From Chitinophagales bacterium (GTDB lineage: Bacteria > Bacteroidota > Bacteroidia > Chitinophagales > LD1), in NCBI GenBank assembly GCA_016787045.1, contig JAEUVA010000002.1, positions 124,001 through 188,000 of the forward strand: 64,000 bases of DNA. The letters are read 5' to 3'. The notes beneath the pieces were generated by a model, which was given only the letters and a program-made list of their open reading frames with translations, was not told where the DNA came from and searched no databases. Shown here in pieces: positions 46,262 through 53,739 of the stretch. A program made the position numbers and the translations under genes. Each line of letters opens with the position of its first letter. Position 1 is the first letter of the stretch.

Positions 46262-47380
46262 TCATTTATCCTCACCTCTGCTCTTAGATTCTGGCCAGCG
46301 CAGAACATACAGCCGGAAGTAGTAGATGCTGTAATTAACAATAAGCGAAGCCGGCTTCCGAACAATGTAATACATGCGAACTAAAGCTGTCTTTATATGC
46401 AAAAAAAGTGTTGTAGTAAACGCCCACAATACTTTGTTAGGGAAGATAATCAGCCACGCAGCCAACCAATAATTTTGCGAGGAGTTAAGTAATATACTTG
46501 TTGTGCAGGCCGCACCTAAAAGTGCATGATTGTAAGTGTAATCCAGGCCATTTAAAACCGCACTAAAGTTATTGATGCGATTTAGGAGCAAATACATCGT
46601 AGAAAAAAGGACTATCAATGGTGCAAAAAAAATGGCTGATGAGTTGCTCAGCATGAACATAGTAACCCAGCTAATGAAAAAAGCAACTTCAAAAAATGAA
46701 AGCATTCTAATCCAACCATAACACGCTTCAGAACCATATATTGTGACAATGCTTTTTACCCCCGATACTTTGTCGTTTTGTTCATCGGCTAATTGTCCCG
46801 CAATGTAATTTCTGCATTCCCACACAAATGCCCAAGTGATGTAACAACACGTAAACCATACACTTACACTTTGATCTAATATGTATATAATAATTAGTGT
46901 GTAGGGTAGCGCTCTTTCTTGCAAGCCCGTGATTAATATGGATATAATACCGCGCTCTTTAATTCGTGTGGGTGGCAAGGAGTAAAGTATGTTAAGAATG
47001 GTCTGCGCAATGGATAGCGCAAAAATTGGTAAGCTGAAAAATGAATAAGCTAAACTGAGGTTAAGTAGGGTAACTCCAGCAACTATCCAAAACTGATAAC
47101 GTTTGGCTAATTGGCTCAGTATATTCGTTTTACCAGTTAGTCTATCTGCGCCCACATCTCCCCAATCATTCAACAAATGCCCCTGTACAGCCAAACCAAC
47201 CAATAAAATCAATAATGCTAAATCATTACAGTTAACAGATGCAACAAACGATTGTGTGCTGAATAAGAACTTGAAAAGCAGCCAGGTAAATACACCAGAA
47301 CCTATCTTGTAAATCCACCATTTGTCAAACTTGAGTTTGTGCTCACTGATAGTGGTTAGCATACTTTGAGGGTAGTTCAA
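46262..47380 (-). CDS. UbiA-family prenyltransferase
   Basis: The 372-residue membrane protein has both aspartate motifs of the UbiA superfamily: NDWGDVGAD at residues 71-79 and DEQND at 199-203, about eight membrane helices, and YSLPPTRIKERG between them. UbiA enzymes move an isoprenoid diphosphate onto an aromatic or other acceptor; a few are terpene cyclases. The C-terminus is 60-70 residues longer than usual, with basic and aromatic residues. It is the last gene of the minus-strand operon, 3 bp after the toroid gene. The acceptor cannot be told from sequence, and no menaquinone genes are beside it. Confidence 0.88.
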   Translation of the reverse strand: MNYPQSMLTTISEHKLKFDKWWIYKIGSGVFTWLLFKFLFSTQSFVASVNCNDLALLILLVGLAVQGHLLNDWGDVGADRLTGKTNILSQLAKRYQFWIVAGVTLLNLSLAYSFFSLPIFALSIAQTILNILYSLPPTRIKERGIISILITGLQERALPYTLIIIYILDQSVSVWFTCCYITWAFVWECRNYIAGQLADEQNDKVSGVKSIVTIYGSEACYGWIRMLSFFEVAFFISWVTMFMLSNSSAIFFAPLIVLFSTMYLLLNRINNFSAVLNGLDYTYNHALLGAACTTSILLNSSQNYWLAAWLIIFPNKVLWAFTTTLFLHIKTALVRMYYIVRKPASLIVNYSIYYFRLYVLRWPESKSRGEDK

Positions 47381-47383
47381 TCG

Positions 47384-48433
47384 CTATTTTTTTTGTAGCT
47401 GCTTGTATAAATGTAAAAATTCTAAATACAATGCTGTGGTAATGGCCGGTGAACCAAAGTAGGAGTGGGGTTGATTTGTGTTTTTATCAAAATCGGTTTT
47501 TACATTGCTGGAGTACAACGGTTGGGGTAGCGTGTAGTTTTTATTTAAAATTTGATGGAAACATAGTGTAGTAAGTTCTTCGGGTAAATCAGTTTTGAAT
47601 AACAGCAATCCGATAGATAGCAGCAGATGATTTAGCGGAGACCTTTCTAACCAATCTGAGGCAGATAATTTTTTCTTGTATTGAAGAATAGTGGATTCTA
47701 CGAAACTACAATTGCTAAACTTTTCGTACGATGCTAAGCGGGAGTAAAAATAAAATGCCCGATAGATATCAATGTAGTATAAAAAATCTATCTGCATACT
47801 CTCAAATTCCGTATTAATTCTATTCCATACTGGTTTTGTAGCTTGTTCATTGCCCAAGTACAATAGGTTTACGCAGGTGCTGCAAAACTCGCTATCATCT
47901 AACAATAAACCTCTATTGGTAACATTGGTAGAGTTTATGGCTTTGCGGTTAAACCACCACAACTTTAATGCTGTTTTAATAGGTAGATGAGGTGGAATGC
48001 CTTTGTGGAAAATATAGAACGGGAAATAAGATGTACTGTCAATTTGCTGAACTAAAAAGTGTTTGTTCTCAATAATGTATCCTAGCTTTTCTAAGAGATA
48101 AGAGCAAAGAGAAGTACTGTCGGTATCAAACGGTACCAAATCAAAATTCCCTTCGCTGGGATATCGCCACAGCAAACCATCTAAGCTCTCGTTACGGATA
48201 AATGTACCGGCTTTAAGTAAAATGTTTTTTGCTTTTTTATGCTGCATTTTAAGCAACGGAATACAGGTTACTGCTGTGTCGTGTGGCGAATTGCCAAAAT
48301 ACTTAAACCATCCGTCAGCAGGTCGATGTGCCGGTTGCAAGCATAGCGTTTCAAAACTACCGTCAGCGTTTTGAATGCTTTGCAGATAATTGAATAACTC
48401 ATCAATAAGCAAGTCAATTTGCCGGCTATCCAT
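47384..48433 (-). CDS. Alpha-toroid protein with terpene-cyclase-like motifs
   Basis: This 349-residue protein has the pattern of prenyltransferase/squalene-cyclase alpha-alpha toroids: LQSIQNADGSF at residues 17-27 (like a QW repeat), HDTA at 51-54 and PFDTDSTS at 101-108. The last resembles the DxDDTA acid motif of class II terpene cyclases, with the middle Asp kept and the third replaced by Ser. It has no signal peptide. It overlaps the P450 gene by 8 bp and precedes the UbiA gene by 3 bp, which suggests a shared product. Cyclase activity is an inference; a non-catalytic toroid is possible. Confidence 0.6.
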   Translation of the reverse strand: MDSRQIDLLIDELFNYLQSIQNADGSFETLCLQPAHRPADGWFKYFGNSPHDTAVTCIPLLKMQHKKAKNILLKAGTFIRNESLDGLLWRYPSEGNFDLVPFDTDSTSLCSYLLEKLGYIIENKHFLVQQIDSTSYFPFYIFHKGIPPHLPIKTALKLWWFNRKAINSTNVTNRGLLLDDSEFCSTCVNLLYLGNEQATKPVWNRINTEFESMQIDFLYYIDIYRAFYFYSRLASYEKFSNCSFVESTILQYKKKLSASDWLERSPLNHLLLSIGLLLFKTDLPEELTTLCFHQILNKNYTLPQPLYSSNVKTDFDKNTNQPHSYFGSPAITTALYLEFLHLYKQLQKK

Positions 48434-49595
48434 TTTTCCTTACAATTTGCAATTGCGGCTTCAAGGTAGAGTTTTTAATACGGTGTGTTAGTTTAGTACT
48501 TGTAAACTGCCAATCTGATTGGTGTTCATTCAAAAACTTGGTTAGCCCAAATGCTTTTCCAAATGCAGCAAATCTGCCAATGCAAGCATAGCTGCCTTGT
48601 CCAAAGGCAAGATGCTTGTTTGTTCGTTTAAACTTGATTTGTGTAGGGTGCTCAAAACTCTTTGTATCTAAATTGGCAACTCCTATAAACAACACTAACA
48701 AATCTCCCTTTTTCAGCAATTTGCCTCTGTAGGTGGTGTCGGTCTTAATCGTTCTATATATGAAAGGTACTGGCGTGTATATTCTTGCTGTTTCGTTACA
48801 CAAGTGCAAAAAATCTTCGCTACCCTCTTCAATTTTAAATGAATAGTTATTGAAATAAACAGATGCAAATGTACAGGCAAATGCAATGGTGCTTTCAGAA
48901 GATGCAAAAATCATAGAGCGAAGAAACTTAGGTATATCACTTGAATTAACCGGATGATGAGAGCTAATTTCCTGCAACATTTCTTTTGTTGTACCAAGTA
49001 ACGCACTATTTGCGGCTAATTTTTCTGTTATGTCTTTCAGAAGTACATCCCCATCGTCAAAGTACCGGTCAATAATCTGCAACGCATTTTGTGTTGATGC
49101 TGTGCCGTTTATTACATCTAATTCAGGAAACAAATGGAGCAAAGAAAAATCACGCAGTGTGCTGATGAAAAATGCAGGGGCAACCAAATACTGCATAAAA
49201 TCAACAGGTTGCTGTACAGGAAGGTTAACGAAAAATGCTTTGAGTAGCGATTGTAAGTAAGGGGTAGTAGTGTATTGCTCTCTTTTTGATAAAAACGGCA
49301 ATACTTTCAGTGCAGTGCTTTTGTTTTGCTGATGCACTGCTTCGGTAGGGGAGAAGTAAATATTGTTTAAGGCCAAGTGCACGTTAGATACTCCGGCTAC
49401 TTCATTTAAGCGAAGCAAGTCAGTTACTACATCATACTTAAAGGCAGCATAAGCATTTATCTCTTGCAAAAAAATAACATCATCACCATTTAAGTAGGGT
49501 TGGTAGTTAAAATAGATGTTAGATAAAACATCTGTAATGTAGTTTTGGTCAACAACAGGTAACTTATGCTTCTGAAAGTACTTGCAAAAAAACAT
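48426..49595 (-). CDS. Cytochrome P450
   Basis: The 389-residue soluble protein has the K-helix ExxR motif (ETAR, residues 268-271), the PERF-like region between, and the heme loop FGQGSYACIG at residues 331-340 with Cys338 as the proximal ligand. A Ser/Thr-rich I-helix (ASSESTIAF) replaces the usual AGxxTT. P450s insert oxygen with electrons from a ferredoxin or reductase, and no redox partner gene is in the window. In this operon it probably oxidises the product of the prenyltransferase and toroid proteins. It overlaps the toroid gene by 8 bp. Confidence 0.92.
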   Translation of the reverse strand: MFFCKYFQKHKLPVVDQNYITDVLSNIYFNYQPYLNGDDVIFLQEINAYAAFKYDVVTDLLRLNEVAGVSNVHLALNNIYFSPTEAVHQQNKSTALKVLPFLSKREQYTTTPYLQSLLKAFFVNLPVQQPVDFMQYLVAPAFFISTLRDFSLLHLFPELDVINGTASTQNALQIIDRYFDDGDVLLKDITEKLAANSALLGTTKEMLQEISSHHPVNSSDIPKFLRSMIFASSESTIAFACTFASVYFNNYSFKIEEGSEDFLHLCNETARIYTPVPFIYRTIKTDTTYRGKLLKKGDLLVLFIGVANLDTKSFEHPTQIKFKRTNKHLAFGQGSYACIGRFAAFGKAFGLTKFLNEHQSDWQFTSTKLTHRIKNSTLKPQLQIVRKNG

Positions 49596-49606
49596 TTGTG
49601 CAGAGT

Positions 49607-50437
49607 TTATTGTAGTTGAAGTACTTTTTGAATTGCATCAGAGTTTATAGCAGTATTGCTCTCTGTGTTTGATAAAATTCTATCCGCAAAAAAATAAACT
49701 GACTTGATAGGTTGATTCAAATACACACCAACACCAGGGTTATGAAAACTATACTTTTGATTCAAGTAATGAATCACTTCTTGCTCATTAGCGCTGAAAT
49801 GTTGCTGAATAACATCGTCAGTTACTGTATTCCATCCATACACATTTAGCTTGGCCAGATTGTTGGCAAATGAGTATTCATACAACCCCGATGGGGGTAG
49901 GTATGGCACATTAAACAACTTTCGGAGTTGTTGAATAGAATTGCTATCGGAAAAATAGTAGTAGTTTTTGATCAATGTTTCACTGCCAGAATACTCATAG
50001 TTGATGCCTCCGGAAGCAGCTTTGCTCAAATCAATTGCTGCTAAAGATTGTTGCTTGCTGAGTATTTGCAAATCATTTACATGCGAAAAAAAACCTAACA
50101 CGGGCAATTTATTTTCAATTTTATACTTCAACTCAAAGGCAATACCGGCATTGCGTAAACTCAATTGATTGCTATTGGTAAAACACTTATTGTATTTGCC
50201 AAAATCTTTAGTATGTGGTATAAAATCTTGTGCTTGCAGTTCGCTTACATGAGTAAAAGTATGTGCATAATATTTAATACTATGTAACTGATCGTTCTTG
50301 AAATTGATTCCAATGTAGGTGAAAAATTGAGGGTCGTTGTTTTGCTGACGTAAGTGCCGGTAACGAAGCAGCCAATCCCGCAATTGCGGAAGATTGAAAT
50401 GCGATTCAATCTGATTTACAACTTCAGTAGCGTTCAT
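49607..50437 (-). CDS. Unrecognised protein with five beta-hairpin repeats, possibly ABBA-type barrel
   Basis: The 276-residue protein matches no family I recognise. Five similar two-strand units can be seen: about residues 38-61 (IGINFKNDQLHSIKYYAH), 96-120, 142-163, 184-201 and 234-252 (GVGVYLNQPIKSVYFFAD), mostly with K-x-Y or K-x-V-Y in the second strand and with helices between. Five alpha-beta-beta-alpha units and Lys-x-Tyr strands are the design of ABBA prenyltransferases. That match is by eye and unproven. It lies 11 bp upstream of P450 and 15 bp downstream of the ABC gene in the same operon. Confidence 0.5.
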   Translation of the reverse strand: MNATEVVNQIESHFNLPQLRDWLLRYRHLRQQNNDPQFFTYIGINFKNDQLHSIKYYAHTFTHVSELQAQDFIPHTKDFGKYNKCFTNSNQLSLRNAGIAFELKYKIENKLPVLGFFSHVNDLQILSKQQSLAAIDLSKAASGGINYEYSGSETLIKNYYYFSDSNSIQQLRKLFNVPYLPPSGLYEYSFANNLAKLNVYGWNTVTDDVIQQHFSANEQEVIHYLNQKYSFHNPGVGVYLNQPIKSVYFFADRILSNTESNTAINSDAIQKVLQLQ

Positions 50438-50452
50438 AGCAAGGCAAGTGTA

Positions 50453-51694
50453 CTACTTTTGAGGAGAAATAATCTGCCAATTTAGCCCCGGCATTATACC
50501 ACCTCTTACTTGTAATGCATCCGTATTAAACCCATTTGCAAAATGAGATAAGCGTAGCTTAAAAAACAACACACCATCTGCAGAGAGTATATTCTCTGTT
50601 GCAGCATTGTTCACCTTATCAGATGCATCGCTGTATGAGGAATTGCTTACTGTTTGCAGCACTGAAATGCTTAACCTGTACGTTTGATACCCAAAGAAAA
50701 ATGCCGGAAATGTGGCTAGCAGATTATACTCTCCTTGTTTTTCTATGGCTACATCTTGTTGGATTATAGGAGTAGAAGAGAGGATGGTATTTCCATACAA
50801 ATCGGCTATGCTTATTACAGGGAGCAAATTGCCTGTGTCTGTAAGTTTGTTAATGTTGAAGGACAGTGTTAATGGCTTGTCGGTGCAGAGTTCAGTTTGT
50901 TCCGGCTGAGTTAGTTTCACTTCTATCAATTCAGCAAAATGATTTTTGATAGTAGCAGAAAGACCAGTTAAGTGCACTGGTTTTTGATGAATGGTAATAT
51001 GATTTTTTTCTAAGCTGTTTTCCGAATACTTGCTTAGCACATCAGCATTAGTGCTGATAGATTGAAGTGTACCCTTCTCAAGTTTTAAAAAGGTTTGAAA
51101 TCCGGCAATTTCACTCAAATTGTGGCTGATTAAAAGCACTGTGGCATTCCGTTTTTTAAAATCAGACAGTTTGCTTTTTAACTTAATAGAAAACTCCGCA
51201 TCTCCGGCATTCATCACCTCATCAAACAAATAAATATCAAACGGCAAGTGGGTTAGTATGCTAAATGCCAATCTTAGATACATGCCGTTAGAGTAGTTCT
51301 TTACCGGCTCAGTAATAAAATGACCTATGCCGCTAAAATCTTCAATCGCTGCAGTGTGTTGAAGTATTTCTTCTTTAGTAAAGCCGTTGCTTAACCCGGT
51401 AAGCAAAATATTTTCGCGTCCGCTTAACTCCGGGTGGAAGCCGCTTCCAATATCTAATATGCCGGCCACTTTGCCTCTAATAGTTACATTGCCCGAAGTG
51501 GGTTTGGTAACACCGGCTAATATTTTTAAGAGCGTGCTTTTACCGCTGCCATTGCTGCCTATGATGCCCACTTGCTCACCCTGCAACACTTGAAAAGAAA
51601 CATCTTTGAGTGCCCACAATTCAGTATCATCACCGGATTGTAACCGGTAGCACTTTGATATATTTTTTACTACAATAACCGGCTCGGTATTCAT
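50453..51694 (-). CDS. Wzt-like ABC transporter ATPase with C-terminal beta domain
   Basis: The 413-residue ATPase belongs to the polysaccharide/teichoic-acid exporter type: Walker A GSNGSGKST at residues 46-54, the diagnostic GILDIGSGFHPELSGREN near 92, a signature in the form YSNGM, and Walker B YLFDEVMNAGD. From about residue 235 a beta-rich domain like that of Wzt follows, which in relatives binds the cargo. The permease normally beside it is absent. It follows AMP nucleosidase by 12 bp and precedes the five-hairpin gene by 15 bp. Cargo is unknown. Confidence 0.88.
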   Translation of the reverse strand: MNTEPVIVVKNISKCYRLQSGDDTELWALKDVSFQVLQGEQVGIIGSNGSGKSTLLKILAGVTKPTSGNVTIRGKVAGILDIGSGFHPELSGRENILLTGLSNGFTKEEILQHTAAIEDFSGIGHFITEPVKNYSNGMYLRLAFSILTHLPFDIYLFDEVMNAGDAEFSIKLKSKLSDFKKRNATVLLISHNLSEIAGFQTFLKLEKGTLQSISTNADVLSKYSENSLEKNHITIHQKPVHLTGLSATIKNHFAELIEVKLTQPEQTELCTDKPLTLSFNINKLTDTGNLLPVISIADLYGNTILSSTPIIQQDVAIEKQGEYNLLATFPAFFFGYQTYRLSISVLQTVSNSSYSDASDKVNNAATENILSADGVLFFKLRLSHFANGFNTDALQVRGGIMPGLNWQIISPQK

Positions 51695-51706
51695 TGGTAG
51701 TAATAA

Positions 51707-52477
51707 TTAGAAGCGGAGATGTTTGACCGTAAGCCCATCGTTGATTAATTGGCGAAGCGAGTCTATACCCACTTTTAAGTGTAGCTCAACAAAGTTACTA
51801 CTCACTTTCATGTCGCCACTTTCGGTTTTTACGCCTTGCGGTATCATGGGTTGGTCGCTAACTAACAATAACGCACCGGCTGGTATTTCGTTTTTAAATG
51901 CAGTAATAAATACGGTTGCCGTTTCCATATCAATAGCCATGGCTCTTATGGTGCGCAGATATTCTTTGAAATTTTCGTCCCACTCCCATACTCTGCGGTT
52001 GGTGGTGTACACAGTGCCTGTCCAGTAGTCGCAGTTGTAATCTCTAATGGTGGTAGAGATGGCTTTTTGTAAGGCAAAAGAAGGCAGCGCTGGCACCTCT
52101 GGCGGATAATAATCATTGCTGGTGCCTTCGCCACGTATAGCGGCTATGGGTAGTACAAAATCGCCCACTTCATTTTTCTTTTTCAAACCGCCACACTTAC
52201 CTAAAAACAATACTGCTTTTGGGGTGATGGCACTAAGCAGATCCATGATGGTGGCTGCATTTGGGCTGCCCATTCCAAAATTAATAATAGTGATACCCTC
52301 TGCACTGGCGCTACGCATGGGGCGGTTTTCGCCTACTACCGGTACACCGTGCATTTCGGCAAAAATCTGCACGTAGTTATCAAAATTGGTGAGTAATATG
52401 TAGGGTGAAAAATCTTTAAGTTCGCGACCGGTGTATCGCGGCAGCCAGTTTTGTACAATCTCTTCTTTACTTTTCAT
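51707..52477 (-). CDS. amn: AMP nucleosidase
   Basis: The 256-residue protein belongs to the purine nucleoside phosphorylase-like superfamily as the short Bacteroidota AMP nucleosidase: TIINFGMGSPNAATIMDLL near residue 72, LFLGKCGGLK near 98 and the active-site AIDMETATVF near 190, followed by LLLVSDQPMIPQGVK. It splits AMP to adenine and ribose 5-phosphate. The ATG at 52477 was preferred to an upstream TTG-type start. It is first in the six-gene run and may simply share the promoter with the cluster. Confidence 0.9.
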   Translation of the reverse strand: MKSKEEIVQNWLPRYTGRELKDFSPYILLTNFDNYVQIFAEMHGVPVVGENRPMRSASAEGITIINFGMGSPNAATIMDLLSAITPKAVLFLGKCGGLKKKNEVGDFVLPIAAIRGEGTSNDYYPPEVPALPSFALQKAISTTIRDYNCDYWTGTVYTTNRRVWEWDENFKEYLRTIRAMAIDMETATVFITAFKNEIPAGALLLVSDQPMIPQGVKTESGDMKVSSNFVELHLKVGIDSLRQLINDGLTVKHLRF

Positions 52478-52531
52478 ACCGAGGTAATTATGAAGCAAAG
52501 AAAAAACTTCTGCTCACAAACCACGATTTAC

Positions 52532-52819
52532 TTATTGTTGAAACAATACGCCTTTCTCTATCTGCAATTGATTAAGTAACTGAGCGCTTTCAGAAGATAG
52601 ATTTTCGGTTTCCAGATCAGTGATAGAAAGTAAAATTTCTACCATAGAATTGATTTTGGCTTCCGGTTCATGAAATCTATTGATGACCACTACTCTGCGT
52701 TTTTCCAAGATGCAGTAGCCATTTTGAAAATTACCTTTTTCATAGCGGATAGTGTACCCGCCTTCTTTCAAAATGTCTTCTACTTTTTTGAGCAGTGTAT
52801 TATTATATTTCAAACTCAT
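52532..52819 (-). CDS. Small conserved-looking protein of unknown function
   Basis: The 95-residue product (MSLKYNNTLLKKVEDILKE...) has a helical start, a central beta hairpin (GYCILEKRRVVVINRF) and a C-terminal helix. The ATG at 52819 was chosen because the longer frame upstream is the shadow of the divergent gene's signal peptide. No family is recognised. It is divergent from the outer-membrane gene, 79 bp away. Confidence 0.7.
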   Translation of the reverse strand: MSLKYNNTLLKKVEDILKEGGYTIRYEKGNFQNGYCILEKRRVVVINRFHEPEAKINSMVEILLSITDLETENLSSESAQLLNQLQIEKGVLFQQ

Positions 52820-52898
52820 AGATGTGTTTTCATTTAATTCGTCACGTAATACAATGATTTCTAACAAGAACGAAAGTATTTTTCTGAATATTGTACCC

Positions 52899-53735
52899 AT
52901 GAAGAAGAAACTAACACTGTTGATTTTTTTATTGCCGGTTGTGCTTTTTGCGCAAACGGAGATTAAAGACGGCTCCATAATTATTGATTTCGGAAAGGGC
53001 AAAAGCAAAAACGACACCATTAAGCCCAAGCGAGTACAAGATGATGAGTACTACAATGAGCCAAAAACAAAGGACAAAAAGAAGCCACTGATTGTAGAAG
53101 GGCAGGAAGAAAAGCCGGATTTTCAGCGCGATGGTTTGTTTAGGGCATTATTTATAGCTGGCTTAAATCTTTCGCAGATAGATGGCGATGAGCAGGCGGG
53201 ATACAACTACCCGGGGGCACACATCGGAGTAGGTACTTTGGTTAAGTTTCATAAAAATGTGTCGGTAAGTATGGAGTTGCTATATACCATGAAAGGTGCT
53301 TACCGCAGAAGAAATGTGAATGAGTTTCCGCAGTATCTGATGCGGCAGCAGTGGGATTATGTGAGTGTGCCGCTCATGCTTAATATACACGATAAAAAAT
53401 TAGTAATGCTAAGTGCCGGACTTACCTTAAACTATATGGTGCGCAATAAACTACGCTACGAGGTTTTTGACCCAACCGGTGCGGTGAGTGATTCATTGAG
53501 CGCACCTGGTTATCTTGCATTAAGCCGTGAGCCCCGTAAATTTGATTTGGGCGGTACTGTAGCTTTTCAGTTTCTTATTAAACAAGTATTTGGTATTGGT
53601 GCGCGCTTTGAGTACTCGCTTATTGGATTAAAACCATCGGTCAACCCGGTGAAAAATATTCGGTTTATGCACAACAACTCTATTACGTTACGATTGATGT
53701 ATATATTAAATCCGATTAAGAAAAAGAAACGGTAA
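52899..53735 (+). CDS. Outer-membrane beta-barrel protein, PorT-like
   Basis: The 278-residue protein has a signal peptide (to about residue 19, ending VVLFAQ), a charged linker rich in Lys, Asp and Glu to about residue 80, and then alternating amphipathic strands (FIAGLNLSQIDGD, SVSMELLYTMKGAYRR, GIGARFEYSLIGL) ending in a strand typical of 8-stranded outer-membrane barrels. PorT of the T9SS has a similar layout, but I cannot confirm the identity. It is convergent with bamA, 4 bp apart. Confidence 0.75.
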   Translation: MKKKLTLLIFLLPVVLFAQTEIKDGSIIIDFGKGKSKNDTIKPKRVQDDEYYNEPKTKDKKKPLIVEGQEEKPDFQRDGLFRALFIAGLNLSQIDGDEQAGYNYPGAHIGVGTLVKFHKNVSVSMELLYTMKGAYRRRNVNEFPQYLMRQQWDYVSVPLMLNIHDKKLVMLSAGLTLNYMVRNKLRYEVFDPTGAVSDSLSAPGYLALSREPRKFDLGGTVAFQFLIKQVFGIGARFEYSLIGLKPSVNPVKNIRFMHNNSITLRLMYILNPIKKKKR

Positions 53736-53739
53736 GTAA

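Noticed and set aside
47384-48433. LanC-like cyclase
   Set aside because: The toroid lacks the zinc-binding Cys/His set of LanC proteins.
46262-51694. Recent horizontal transfer of the cluster, based on its AT-rich look
   Set aside because: I could not compute composition, no integrase or direct repeats border it, and the operon is joined seamlessly to AMP nucleosidase.
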